Made by a program: the position numbers and the translations under genes
Assembly: GCA_015060695.1 (NCBI GenBank)
Contig: SUYA01000002.1
Location: 124,001-188,000 of the forward strand
Length of the DNA stretch: 64,000 bases
Source of the DNA: Mediterranea massiliensis
GTDB lineage: Bacteria; Bacteroidota; Bacteroidia; Bacteroidales; Bacteroidaceae
Direction: 5' to 3'
Notes under the pieces: model-generated
Told to the model about the DNA's origin: nothing
Database searches by the model: none
Seen by the model: the letters and a program-made list of their open reading frames with translations, nothing else
Shown here: positions 25,630 to 37,819 of the stretch, one piece after another
How the letters are laid out: every line of letters begins with the position of its first letter
How positions within the stretch are numbered: the stretch's first letter is position 1

Positions 25630-28600
25630 ATGAAAAGAAATTATTACTATTCATTAGTGTTGCTTGCATTGTTTGGGATGTCTTCTCCCAGTGTAGCCAA
25701 GGCTGCCGATAGTGAAGGCATTTTAACTTCCCAAACCACACAGCAGGCAAAGAAAGTGACAGGTACAGTAGTAGATGCAACTGGCGAACCGGTTATCGGT
25801 GCTGCTGTCAGAGTGAAAGAAATGGGTACAGGTGCCGTTACCGACATCGACGGTAAGTTTACCGTAGAAGCAGCCCAAGGACAAACATTGGAAATCTCCT
25901 TCATCGGTTATCAGACCATAACCTTGACGGTGGGTGCGCAAAGCAGCTACAACATTGTAATGCAAGACGACACGCAAGCATTGGACGAAGTTGTGGTAAC
26001 AGCTATGGGTATCAAGAAGGAAAAGAAGGCATTGGGCTATGCCGTATCAGACATTAATGCCGAAGAGTTGATGAAGAACAAGAACACCAACATCGTTAAC
26101 TCATTGGCAGGTAAGGTGCCGGGTGTTAACATTACCCAGTCGGGTGGTGCTGCCGGTGCAGGTTCTTCTATCGTAATCCGTGGTGGTAACTCGGCTTCAG
26201 AAAGCCGCGACAACCAACCGTTGTTCGTTGTAGACGGTATCATCTACGATAACTCTACTCCGAATACCGGTAACTCTGGTACCGACGGTGTAACCAAGAA
26301 CAACACTACATTCTCTAACCGTGTAATGGACATCAACCCCGAAGATATTGAAACCATGTCAGTATTGAAGGGTGCTGCCGCAGCTGCCCTTTATGGTTCG
26401 CGCGCTGCCGACGGTGTAGTAATCATCACTACCAAGAAGGGTGCCGAAGGTTCTGTACGTGTTAACTTCAGCAGCAAGTTCAGCACTTCATGGGCTTCTA
26501 AACTTCCTGAATACCAAAAGACTTATGGTCGTGGTTACTACAATGAAGATGGTTCGTTCACTGACTACTCAATGAGTTCTTGGGGACAAAAGTTCTCTGA
26601 AAGCGCTACATTGAACCACATTTACGACAACGTTGGTAACTTCTTCCAAAACAGCAACGTATGGGATAACAGCGTAAGCGTATCAGGTGGTCATAAGAAC
26701 GGTTCATTCTACCTCTCTGGTTCAAACTATGACCAAGAAGGTTTGGTTCCGACAACAGGTTACAACAAGACTACTTTCCGCTTCAACGGTGAGCAAAAAT
26801 ATGGCAACTTAACTGTAGGTGCCAACGTTTCTTACTCAAAGGCTAAAACTGACAAGACTTTGACATCGGGTGGTTTGTATGGTCAAGGTGGTAACGGTGC
26901 CATGACTGCTCTTTATGGTTGGCCGTTGTCAGACGACGTAACTCACTACTTGAATGAAGACGGTACCAAGTATCGTATGTTCGAAGGTTTGCAAGACTTG
27001 GTAAACGATACTGAAAACCCCTACTGGATTCTGAACAAGAACAAGATGCAGGACGAAACCGAACGTTTCACCGCCGCCATCAACGCCAGCTACAAGCTTA
27101 CTGATTGGTGGGATGTAACAGCCCGTGTAGGTATCGACCGCTATCAAACCAGCGCATACACTTATCGTGCTCCCGGTGGTGCTGTTGACGAAAGATACCA
27201 ACAAGGCTACTTGGCAAAGAGTATGTCTAACTACCAATACATCACAACCAACGTGATGAGTAACATGAACAAGAAGTTTGGTGATTTCGACTTGAACCTC
27301 TTGTTAGGTACCACAACCGAAGCCACCAAGCGCGTAGGTCAAACTCACTGGGGTTACCAATTCGTAGTTCCCGGCACTATCAGCTTCAACAATATTGCTT
27401 CGGGCAACCAATTCTTCAAGGACAGCACAAGCCGCAAACGTATGGTGGGTGTATTCGGTGAATTCCGCGCATCTTACAAGAGCTTGGCTTACTTGACCGT
27501 AACCGGCCGTAACGACTGGTCTTCTACACTTCCTAAAGAAAACCGTTCATACTTCTATCCATCAGTTAGTGGTTCATTCGTATTCACTGAATTATTGCCT
27601 CAAAACGATTTCCTCTCATTCGGTAAAGTTCGTGCTTCATGGGCAAAAGTTGGTAAAGACGCTGACCCATATGTAACCAACAGCTATTTGTGGGACGTTG
27701 CTACAGTGTATGGCGACAAGTTGGGTATCGGTAACAACTGGACAGGTGGTAGCTTAACTTTGAAACCGGAAATCCAAACATCTTACGAATTGGGTGCTGA
27801 ATTGCGTTTCTTCAAAGGCCGCTTGATTTTGGACTACACCTATTATAAGACTAAGACTAAGAACCAATTGTGTTCTCCGCGTTTGGCTCAATCAACCGGT
27901 TACATTTTCTTGACTTTGAACGGTGGTTCGGTAATCAACGAAGGTATGGAATTCATGATTTCAGGTAAGCCCATCCAAACAAGAGACTTTACTTGGGAAT
28001 CAACATTGAACTTCTCATTCAACAACGGTACACTGGGTGACTTTATTGATGGTGTAACAACCTTCTATCCTACAGATGCACAAATCGGTACAGTGAAAGC
28101 TGGTGCCGTTCCTAATGGTGGTGACTTCCTTGGTTTGACAGGTAACCACTGGTTGCAAGACGAAAACGGTATGTATATCGTTGACGTTGCTACCGGTGTT
28201 TACGATGACGCAAACTCTTCTACCGACGTTATCGGTAACCGTGAACCGGACTTGATTGGTGGTTGGAACAACACATTCACTTATAAGAACTGGTCGTTCT
28301 CATTCTTGCTCGACCTCCGCTTGGGTGGACACATCTACGACGGTACAAGCTACTCATTGGTAAGCAAGGGTCTTCATAAAATGACTGAAAACCGTGAGTC
28401 GGTAACATTGAAGAACGTAGTTTACAGCGATGGTACAGCTCCTGCAGGTAACGAAATCACTTACAAAGCTGGTGAAATGTACACATTGCCCAACGGTGCA
28501 GTTCGCTCAGGCGAATACATGATTCAACAATATTGGTCAAGCTACTGCAGCAACTCTTATAACTTCATGACCAAGACCAATTGGTTGAAGCTCCGTTCAG

Positions 28601-28830
28601 TATCTTTGAGCTATGACTTCTCTGACTTGTTGAAGAAGCAAAATATCATCAAGGGCTTGACTGCAACCGTAACTGGTACCAACCTCTTCACCCTCACCAA
28701 CTACAAGGGTATGGACCCCGAAGTTTGTGCAGCCGGTTCTGGTACAGGTGGTTCAGGTTCTGTAGGTCTTGACTACTGCGGTGTACCTACCACATCAAGC
28801 TTCTCATTTGGTGTTAACATAACATTCTAA
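25630..28830 (+). CDS. susC: SusC/RagA family TonB-linked outer-membrane transporter (right pair)
   Basis: This 1066-residue protein has a signal peptide (MKRNYYYSLVLLALFGMS through about residue 25) and a carboxypeptidase-D regulatory-like domain (GTVVDATGEPVIGAAVRVKE). The TonB box region LDEVVVTAMGIKKEKK is followed by a plug domain with the RAADGVVIITTKKG signature, then a C-terminal barrel ending FSFGVNITF. The ATG at 25630 is chosen over an upstream TTG/ATG pair at 25555/25558 because it starts directly with the signal peptide. Together with the following susD it forms the second oligosaccharide uptake pair, divergent from the first. The TonB-box variant differs from the left SusC, suggesting a different phylogenetic group and substrate. 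Confidence 0.95.
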   Translation: MKRNYYYSLVLLALFGMSSPSVAKAADSEGILTSQTTQQAKKVTGTVVDATGEPVIGAAVRVKEMGTGAVTDIDGKFTVEAAQGQTLEISFIGYQTITLTVGAQSSYNIVMQDDTQALDEVVVTAMGIKKEKKALGYAVSDINAEELMKNKNTNIVNSLAGKVPGVNITQSGGAAGAGSSIVIRGGNSASESRDNQPLFVVDGIIYDNSTPNTGNSGTDGVTKNNTTFSNRVMDINPEDIETMSVLKGAAAAALYGSRAADGVVIITTKKGAEGSVRVNFSSKFSTSWASKLPEYQKTYGRGYYNEDGSFTDYSMSSWGQKFSESATLNHIYDNVGNFFQNSNVWDNSVSVSGGHKNGSFYLSGSNYDQEGLVPTTGYNKTTFRFNGEQKYGNLTVGANVSYSKAKTDKTLTSGGLYGQGGNGAMTALYGWPLSDDVTHYLNEDGTKYRMFEGLQDLVNDTENPYWILNKNKMQDETERFTAAINASYKLTDWWDVTARVGIDRYQTSAYTYRAPGGAVDERYQQGYLAKSMSNYQYITTNVMSNMNKKFGDFDLNLLLGTTTEATKRVGQTHWGYQFVVPGTISFNNIASGNQFFKDSTSRKRMVGVFGEFRASYKSLAYLTVTGRNDWSSTLPKENRSYFYPSVSGSFVFTELLPQNDFLSFGKVRASWAKVGKDADPYVTNSYLWDVATVYGDKLGIGNNWTGGSLTLKPEIQTSYELGAELRFFKGRLILDYTYYKTKTKNQLCSPRLAQSTGYIFLTLNGGSVINEGMEFMISGKPIQTRDFTWESTLNFSFNNGTLGDFIDGVTTFYPTDAQIGTVKAGAVPNGGDFLGLTGNHWLQDENGMYIVDVATGVYDDANSSTDVIGNREPDLIGGWNNTFTYKNWSFSFLLDLRLGGHIYDGTSYSLVSKGLHKMTENRESVTLKNVVYSDGTAPAGNEITYKAGEMYTLPNGAVRSGEYMIQQYWSSYCSNSYNFMTKTNWLKLRSVSLSYDFSDLLKKQNIIKGLTATVTGTNLFTLTNYKGMDPEVCAAGSGTGGSGSVGLDYCGVPTTSSFSFGVNITF

Positions 28831-28853
28831 TCACTCCTAAAACAGATAGTAAC

Positions 28854-30866
28854 ATGAAAAGTTTAAAATATTTATTGTTGAGCGGATTGCTTGCCTTTGG
28901 CATGACATCGTGCGAAGACTATTTGGATGTAAATACCGACCCGGATAACCCGACGTCGGATACCGCCACTCCGGAAGTGCGTTTGACTTGGATTCAAGAC
29001 TTCTTTGAATATGCGTATGCTTCAGCCGGCCAACGTTGTTCACAAATTACCGGTATCTTGACACAAACCAGCACAACCAGTGCCAATGGTTTGATGTCAA
29101 AATGGGATCCGGATACACGTTCTGGAACAACTCCCTACCAAAACTGGTATATCGGTGCAGCCGTAAACATCGATCCATTGATTAAAGCTGCCGAAGCAGT
29201 TGGTGCAAACCACTACATTGGTTGTGCCTATACCATCAAAGCTTTAGGCTTCATGATGATGCTCGACCTCTTTGGTGAAACTCCTTATGTAGATGCATTT
29301 ACCGGTCAATACGACCCGGATTATGACAGCGGTAAGGAAATCTACCACTTCTGTATGGCAGACCTTGACAAGGCTCTTGAATATTTTGCAATGCCCAATT
29401 CAACTTATCCGCTGATTGAAGGCGATACATGGTTGAACGGTGATGAAACCAAATGGGTGAAATTCGTTCACGGCTTGAAAGCTCGCTTCATGCTGAAGCT
29501 TTCTAAGAAAGCCGAATTCAACCCCCAAGGCATCTTGGATGAGCTGAGCAAGGCATTACAATCGAACGATGACAATGTTTCAAAGCCGGGCTTCAATACC
29601 GAAGGTAGTGAAACTAACTTTACTGTAGGAGACCCCTACCAACACAGTCACTTGCACAATTGTTTGAGTTACGGTTCTTCTCAACGCTTGACCAGACGTT
29701 TTGTTGACATGTTGGATGGTGACCCACGTAAATCAAAGTTGGTTCCTGCTGTTATGACAAACGTTAAATTGGATGCCGATGGCAATATTGCTTCTTACAA
29801 ATGGACTCGCGACATCGGTGTAGATATGTTGTCTGAAAACAACATCCGTTTGAAAGGAAATATTGTAAATGCCACTTTTGCTACTAAGGAAGTTAAACAA
29901 AAGTATGAAATAGAAGATGCTGCTGCACGCGCCAAGTTCGTGGCCGATGCAAAAGCAACCAATCATGCTGTTGCTGAAGAGGGTAATTTTGTAACCGTTA
30001 CCTATGCTCCCGGTCAAATTTATTGCGCAACTACCGACTACAATCACGCCGGTGATACTGCTTACGTTAATATGCGTAGCGGTGACTTGAGTGGTAACTT
30101 GAGAGGTAGAGCCGAATATGACATGTTCGACTATGCATTAAGCGGTTATGACTATGTAATGGGTACTGGTACATTCTATGGCCGTCCAAGTGCCGACTAT
30201 GACGTAATGACTTATGCTGAAATGTGCTTCATCAAGGCAGAAGTGCTCTTCCGTCAAGGCGATAGCAATGGTGCATTGAAGGCATACCAAGATGGTATTA
30301 AGGCCAACATAGACCGTATGCAAGATAAATTGGAAAAATGGGCAGCAGCAGGAACTTCTGTTAGCCGCTATGTGAAGGAAAATCCGGATATGTTGCCGAT
30401 GGACGAAACCGAAATAGCTGAATTCTTGGCCAGCGACAAGATTTGCCAAACTGCATCAGACTTGACTATGGCTGAAATCATGAAGCAAAAGAGCATTGCC
30501 ATGCCGTTTAACATCGAAACTTGGAGCGATATGCGTCGTTTCAACTATAGTGCGGGCAATATCGGTAATTTCGGAATTGTATATCCAGACTTCGATCGTC
30601 CTTCTGAATTTACTGCTACCAGCAAAATGACTGGTACTTCAAAGAACGACTTGAACTATTGGTATCGTCGTTGGTACGTTTCAACTCACGAAAGTAACTA
30701 TAACTTGACTAAGTTGAAAGCAGCTAACCAATATTATGATTTCTTAGGTACTGAAGAAGCCAACAAAGTTAATCCTATCTACTCTTGTCCGGTTTGGTGG
30801 GATTGCGCTACCGATGATGAATATTACAAAGCTATCGGTCGTACAGAAGAAAATTTCGTTGATTAA
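28854..30866 (+). CDS. susD: SusD/RagB family outer-membrane glycan-binding lipoprotein (right pair)
   Basis: This 670-residue lipoprotein has lipobox GMTSC with the acylated Cys at residue 20, then EDYLDVNTDPDNP, typical of the SusD-like_2 branch. It differs from the left SusD (594 aa, DDFLTRPP start), so the two uptake systems are not a recent duplication. C-terminal features include EIMKQKSIAMPFNIETWSDM, where the family usually contacts SusC. It lies 23 bases after susC and ends just before a strong bidirectional terminator. Residues 340-410 contain a less conserved, Ala/Lys-rich stretch that may be a surface loop. Confidence 0.93.
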   Translation: MKSLKYLLLSGLLAFGMTSCEDYLDVNTDPDNPTSDTATPEVRLTWIQDFFEYAYASAGQRCSQITGILTQTSTTSANGLMSKWDPDTRSGTTPYQNWYIGAAVNIDPLIKAAEAVGANHYIGCAYTIKALGFMMMLDLFGETPYVDAFTGQYDPDYDSGKEIYHFCMADLDKALEYFAMPNSTYPLIEGDTWLNGDETKWVKFVHGLKARFMLKLSKKAEFNPQGILDELSKALQSNDDNVSKPGFNTEGSETNFTVGDPYQHSHLHNCLSYGSSQRLTRRFVDMLDGDPRKSKLVPAVMTNVKLDADGNIASYKWTRDIGVDMLSENNIRLKGNIVNATFATKEVKQKYEIEDAAARAKFVADAKATNHAVAEEGNFVTVTYAPGQIYCATTDYNHAGDTAYVNMRSGDLSGNLRGRAEYDMFDYALSGYDYVMGTGTFYGRPSADYDVMTYAEMCFIKAEVLFRQGDSNGALKAYQDGIKANIDRMQDKLEKWAAAGTSVSRYVKENPDMLPMDETEIAEFLASDKICQTASDLTMAEIMKQKSIAMPFNIETWSDMRRFNYSAGNIGNFGIVYPDFDRPSEFTATSKMTGTSKNDLNYWYRRWYVSTHESNYNLTKLKAANQYYDFLGTEEANKVNPIYSCPVWWDCATDDEYYKAIGRTEENFVD

Positions 30867-30884
30867 TCAACAATCCTAATACTT

Positions 30885-30924
30885 AAAATCCCTCCATCGG
30901 CTTCCATACCGATGGAGGGATTTT
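30885..30924. terminator. Bidirectional terminator between susD and uxuA
   Basis: AAAATCCCTCCATCGG (30885-30900) and its exact complement (30909-30924) form a perfect 16-bp stem with an 8-base loop. A-rich/T-rich arms give a T-run on both strands, fitting the convergent genes on either side. Confidence 0.9.
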
Positions 30925-30945
30925 AGTATTTCTTAATCTTAATCG

Positions 30946-32115
30946 TTATTGTAACTCATCACGAACCACCGCCATCATCCCTTCTACTTGCGCCAAGGCT
31001 AACATGCGGCCATGAAAGGAATAACCGGGGTTGTATCCCATCTTTTCATCGCCCAACATGGTGCGGCCATGGTCAACACGCATGGGTAGAGTTGGATTCT
31101 CTTGCTCAAATATACGAATTAAATCTATCAGATGGCCACGACCTTCGAGGTGTGAACTCTCTATAAAATTGCCACCGGGTAAGGCTTCGGTGCTTCGCAG
31201 ATGAACGAAATGAGTGCGCTTGGCAAATTTACGAGCAAGCAAGCGGGTATCGTTGTGCACGCCTGCACTGAGTGAACCTGCACAAAAAGTGAGACCATTA
31301 TGAGGATTATCAACCGCTTGAAGCAACCATTCAATATCAGCCTCATCTGTTACAATGCGGGGAAGTCCAAGCATCTGGAAAGGAGGATCATCGGGATGAA
31401 CACACATATTGATGCCATACTCATCACAAACCGGCATAATAGCCGAAAGGAAATAACGCATATTTTCACGTAATACGTCACGATTTACGCCATCATAAAG
31501 AGCCAACAAACGGCGGAATATATTCACCGGATGTTTGTCTCCTTCTTTAATGTTACCATTAACAAATCCTTGCGTCTTCACAATGATAGTATCTATCAAC
31601 TCTTCCTTCTCGGTTTTTGTAATGACATCGTCCAATGCAGCTACTTTTATTAATTCTTCTTCAGTATAATCTTTTTCAGCTCCCTTACGACAAAGGATAT
31701 GAAGGTCGAAGTAAGCAAATCGAATCTTATCAAAATAGAGTGAAGAGGTGCCATCGGGCCATGGATGATACAAATCGGTACGAATCCAGTCAATGACAGG
31801 CATGAAGTTATAGCAAACGGTCTTCACTCCTGCCCTACCCAAATTGGCCAAACTCACTTTATAATTTTCTATCAAGCTGTCACGATTGGCACCACCATAT
31901 TTGATGGCTTCGCATACAGGCAGACTTTCTACGACTGACCACCTTAATCCATGTGACTCGATGAATGATTTTAAATCTCCAATAGCCTCCAATGTCCAAA
32001 CTTCTCCATTGGGCACATCATGCAAAGCGGTAACAATACCCTCTACTCCTATCTGACGTAACATCGGAAGTGTAATGAGGTCTTTCTTACCGAACCATCG
32101 CCATGTTTTTTCCAT
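30946..32115 (-). CDS. uxuA: Mannonate dehydratase
   Basis: This 389-residue cytoplasmic enzyme dehydrates D-mannonate to 2-keto-3-deoxygluconate in glucuronate catabolism. Diagnostic segments are MEKTWRWFGKKDLITLPMLR at the N-terminus, CYNFMPVIDWIRTDL, NMCVHPDDPPFQMLGLPRIV, FCAGSLSAGV and the C-terminal GRGHLIDLIRIFEQENP with MRVDHGR. It follows the GH115 alpha-glucuronidase gene by 9 bases, so glucuronate release and breakdown are co-expressed. Partner isomerase (UxaC) and reductase (UxuB) genes are not in this window. Confidence 0.96.
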   Translation of the reverse strand: MEKTWRWFGKKDLITLPMLRQIGVEGIVTALHDVPNGEVWTLEAIGDLKSFIESHGLRWSVVESLPVCEAIKYGGANRDSLIENYKVSLANLGRAGVKTVCYNFMPVIDWIRTDLYHPWPDGTSSLYFDKIRFAYFDLHILCRKGAEKDYTEEELIKVAALDDVITKTEKEELIDTIIVKTQGFVNGNIKEGDKHPVNIFRRLLALYDGVNRDVLRENMRYFLSAIMPVCDEYGINMCVHPDDPPFQMLGLPRIVTDEADIEWLLQAVDNPHNGLTFCAGSLSAGVHNDTRLLARKFAKRTHFVHLRSTEALPGGNFIESSHLEGRGHLIDLIRIFEQENPTLPMRVDHGRTMLGDEKMGYNPGYSFHGRMLALAQVEGMMAVVRDELQ

Positions 32116-32124
32116 ACACCTTAA

Positions 32125-34464
32125 TTAATATATATAGATTTCATCTAAAACAATTCCTTCATCCAATGGCTTTATAGAAAGGCGATGCTCACCATCGGTT
32201 CCTAAAGGTAATAAGACACGACGTATTGCTTGATTACGCAACACATTCTGTTTCCACTCTTCACTACGACCTTGGGTTTCGAATGGAAGGATTTGTTCGT
32301 TTTGTCCATCAACAGAAACTGCCAAACGAAGTTGCTTACCGTCAACAGGATGAGTAGGCAACAAACGTATTTCAATCTCTATACTATCTGATGGTGAAGC
32401 TGTAAAACTATAAACATACTCCTCTCCTATATTCAAACGAGCAGCTTTACCTTGATAGCCCAAACCTTCACAAGTAATAGGCTTAGCACCTACACTCTCT
32501 GTTGCGTTCCAATGATAAAGATATCTGCGCTCGCTAGGCAAAGGTGTATCAAAAAATTCCTCTTTCACCGGCATGAATACGGGTAATAAGCGAGGTTGAT
32601 AATCCATCATATAACGCCACTTCCCGTTATTGCTTATACCTTCATTATAGATTTTTGTCAAAGCTACAATACTATCGAATGCCTGTCTGCTTTGTTCCCA
32701 ATCGGCTTCTCCATGACGAGCCAACTGAGCAAAGAGATGTTTCTTGTTCATTTGAGCAGCTGCTTGAACCGGATATTTCGCCAAATGGAAATAGGCATCC
32801 CGGCGATTGTCTGCTACTTGCAAAGCCAACCGCTCTGCCTCATCTGCAAGTTGCTCATAGGCTGCAAGACGAGTATTGATAGTTTGTTTGCTCCAAGGAA
32901 GGTCTTTTAAAATAACCGATTGCGGATTATTCCATTCTTCAGTTCGGGTATTGCCCATATATTCAGGTTTACGGATATATGCCAAGCGATAATGCTCCTG
33001 CATTATAGGCAATAGCTCTCTACCCACCTCATTTCCAAACTCACGTTGTAAAAAATGACACAGATGTGTTGTAACACCTTGCTTTGCTACTTCATTAATA
33101 TTCCAAGCCATATCCATAAAAAGTTCAATCTGATACTCTATGGGCTTTATATCGCCCACATTAAGAATCCACATTTTCTGTATGCCACGATCATAGGCTT
33201 CTTTCATTTGCTGATAGAGTAGATACGGACTGAATGTCCCCAACCACAGATAATCATGAGGACGTCCCCAATAGGATACATGGTAATAAATGCCGTTTCC
33301 CCCTTTACGAGCACGTTCTTCTACTGTTGGAAAATGGCGTATATAGCCGTAATTGTCATCACACCACATCAAGGTAACTTCATCGGGCACTTGTAGACCT
33401 GCGTTGTATATATCAAGTACTTCTTTATAAGGTATAAACACTTGTGGAACTTGCGTTACATCACGATTAACATATTTCGTCAACATGGCGCGTTGATCTT
33501 GAATGACACGAGCTAAAACTTCCTTTTGCTGTTCTAAGCCTTTTGCACCTACCATACCACTATCGTGAACTCCTCGCATACCCAAAGTATATAGTATTTC
33601 TTGTCCAGCAACCTCTTTAACTCGCTTTTCAAAAAAACGGGCTACTTCTTTACTATTATTGACATAATCGTACTCACCTTTCCCACGAATGGACCATTCA
33701 TTGGCTACGTTACAAGCCAAAGGCTCACAGTGGGAAGAACCGATGTAAATGCCATATTTGGCAGCCATTTCACGATTTCCCTTTGTCAAGAAGAAAGGTT
33801 TGGAACATTCATGCATGGCAGGCCAATAGGTATTGGCACGAAGACGGAGCAACAACTCGAAAATGCGAGCACTGGTTTTTGCTGATATTTCACCCTTAGG
33901 AGCCGGTGCATAAGTTTGGTAACTCCACGGCATCAGTCCCCAATCTTCATCATTAATGAATATACCTCTATATTCGACAGTAGGTTCTTGCATAGTTTTA
34001 TAAGCTTCCGGTAATTGAAAAGATGACAAAGTATTAGGAGTGACATCAGCCCACCACTCCCATGGCGAAACTCCTAACAAACGAGACAACTCCAAAATCC
34101 CATAAGCAGTTCCATGAGCATCGCTTCCAGCTACTAAAAGTTGGTTATCAGTCATTACTTTTATTAAAAAAGCTTGCTTCTTATCTTTAAGGCTTTTTAA
34201 ATCATCATCAATTATTTGCCGCAAGACTTTACTCTTTCCATATGTAGCAATCAATATCTGTGGTTGTTGCAAATTCCATTGAAGAGAGGCTGAAAGAACC
34301 GTTTGACAATCGTGAGCAAAAATCTCAATAGCAGTATGCAATACTTGGGATTCATTCTTATCATAGGCAATAGCTATTGGTTGATTGGCTTGTAACACAA
34401 ACTGAGCATGAATTTGCAAAGTTACCGATAAGCACACTAATGCTGTAAAAAATATCTTCTTCAT
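32125..34464 (-). CDS. GH115 family alpha-glucuronidase, secreted
   Basis: This 779-residue protein has a signal peptide (MKKIFFTALVCLSVTLQIHA). It carries GH115 features: EYRGIFINDEDWGLMPWS, YWPAMHECSKPFFLTKGNRE, LMWCDDNYGYIRHFP and YYHVSYWGRPHDYLWL. A C-terminal beta-sandwich (about residue 650 to the end) resembles the GH115 C-terminal domain. Family members cleave alpha-1,2-linked (4-O-methyl)glucuronic acid from xylan. The ATG at 34464 is preferred: an upstream in-frame TTG lies inside the -7 box at 34489-34496 and cannot be in the mRNA. It is the first gene of a two-gene operon with uxuA. Confidence 0.9.
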   Translation of the reverse strand: MKKIFFTALVCLSVTLQIHAQFVLQANQPIAIAYDKNESQVLHTAIEIFAHDCQTVLSASLQWNLQQPQILIATYGKSKVLRQIIDDDLKSLKDKKQAFLIKVMTDNQLLVAGSDAHGTAYGILELSRLLGVSPWEWWADVTPNTLSSFQLPEAYKTMQEPTVEYRGIFINDEDWGLMPWSYQTYAPAPKGEISAKTSARIFELLLRLRANTYWPAMHECSKPFFLTKGNREMAAKYGIYIGSSHCEPLACNVANEWSIRGKGEYDYVNNSKEVARFFEKRVKEVAGQEILYTLGMRGVHDSGMVGAKGLEQQKEVLARVIQDQRAMLTKYVNRDVTQVPQVFIPYKEVLDIYNAGLQVPDEVTLMWCDDNYGYIRHFPTVEERARKGGNGIYYHVSYWGRPHDYLWLGTFSPYLLYQQMKEAYDRGIQKMWILNVGDIKPIEYQIELFMDMAWNINEVAKQGVTTHLCHFLQREFGNEVGRELLPIMQEHYRLAYIRKPEYMGNTRTEEWNNPQSVILKDLPWSKQTINTRLAAYEQLADEAERLALQVADNRRDAYFHLAKYPVQAAAQMNKKHLFAQLARHGEADWEQSRQAFDSIVALTKIYNEGISNNGKWRYMMDYQPRLLPVFMPVKEEFFDTPLPSERRYLYHWNATESVGAKPITCEGLGYQGKAARLNIGEEYVYSFTASPSDSIEIEIRLLPTHPVDGKQLRLAVSVDGQNEQILPFETQGRSEEWKQNVLRNQAIRRVLLPLGTDGEHRLSIKPLDEGIVLDEIYIY

Positions 34465-34488
34465 GATTATTAGTTTTTTGTTTGTTGG

Positions 34489-34496
34489 CAAAGATA
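34489..34496 (-). promoter_or_regulatory. -7 box (TATCTTTG) for GH115-uxuA
   Basis: Minus-strand TATCTTTG lies 24 bases before the GH115 ATG. Its position decides the start codon, because the only longer in-frame start (TTG) overlaps the box itself. Confidence 0.6.
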
Positions 34497-34561
34497 GTAA
34501 ATGAATTTTATAAAACTAATGGAAAAACGTACAAATAACATAGAATCTGTCTAAAACAAAA

Positions 34562-34592
34562 AAGAGCGAGAAGCCATAAGCTTCTCGCTCTT
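34562..34592 (-). terminator. Terminator after the LacZ-type GH2 gene
   Basis: AAGAGCGAGAAGC (34562-34574) and its complement (34580-34592) form a perfect 13-bp stem with a 5-base loop. On the minus strand a T-rich tail follows. It separates the GH2 unit from GH115-uxuA. Confidence 0.88.
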
Positions 34593-34617
34593 AATTTATG
34601 TCATGAAGTATTTTCGA

Positions 34618-37737
<3,120 letters not shown>

Positions 37738-37756
37738 TTACTGAATTTCAACTTTG

Positions 37757-37764
37757 CAAACATA
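37757..37764 (-). promoter_or_regulatory. -7 box (TATGTTTG) for the LacZ-type GH2 gene
   Basis: The minus-strand match to TAnnTTTG lies 40 bases before the ATG at 37716 and after the stop of the upstream gene. Confidence 0.5.
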
Positions 37765-37819
37765 CGAATTATTTTGTAAATAATCATACATTTTTGCAAT
37801 AAAATTTAGCAAACGCTCA

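Noticed and set aside
19527..30866. The two SusC/SusD pairs as a recent tandem duplication
   Set aside because: The two SusD proteins differ in length (594 and 670) and lipobox region, and the SusC TonB-box regions differ, indicating distinct families.
34465..34491. Upstream TTG start for the GH115 gene
   Set aside because: The TTG lies inside the -7 promoter box and would not be transcribed. The ATG at 34464 begins a normal signal peptide.
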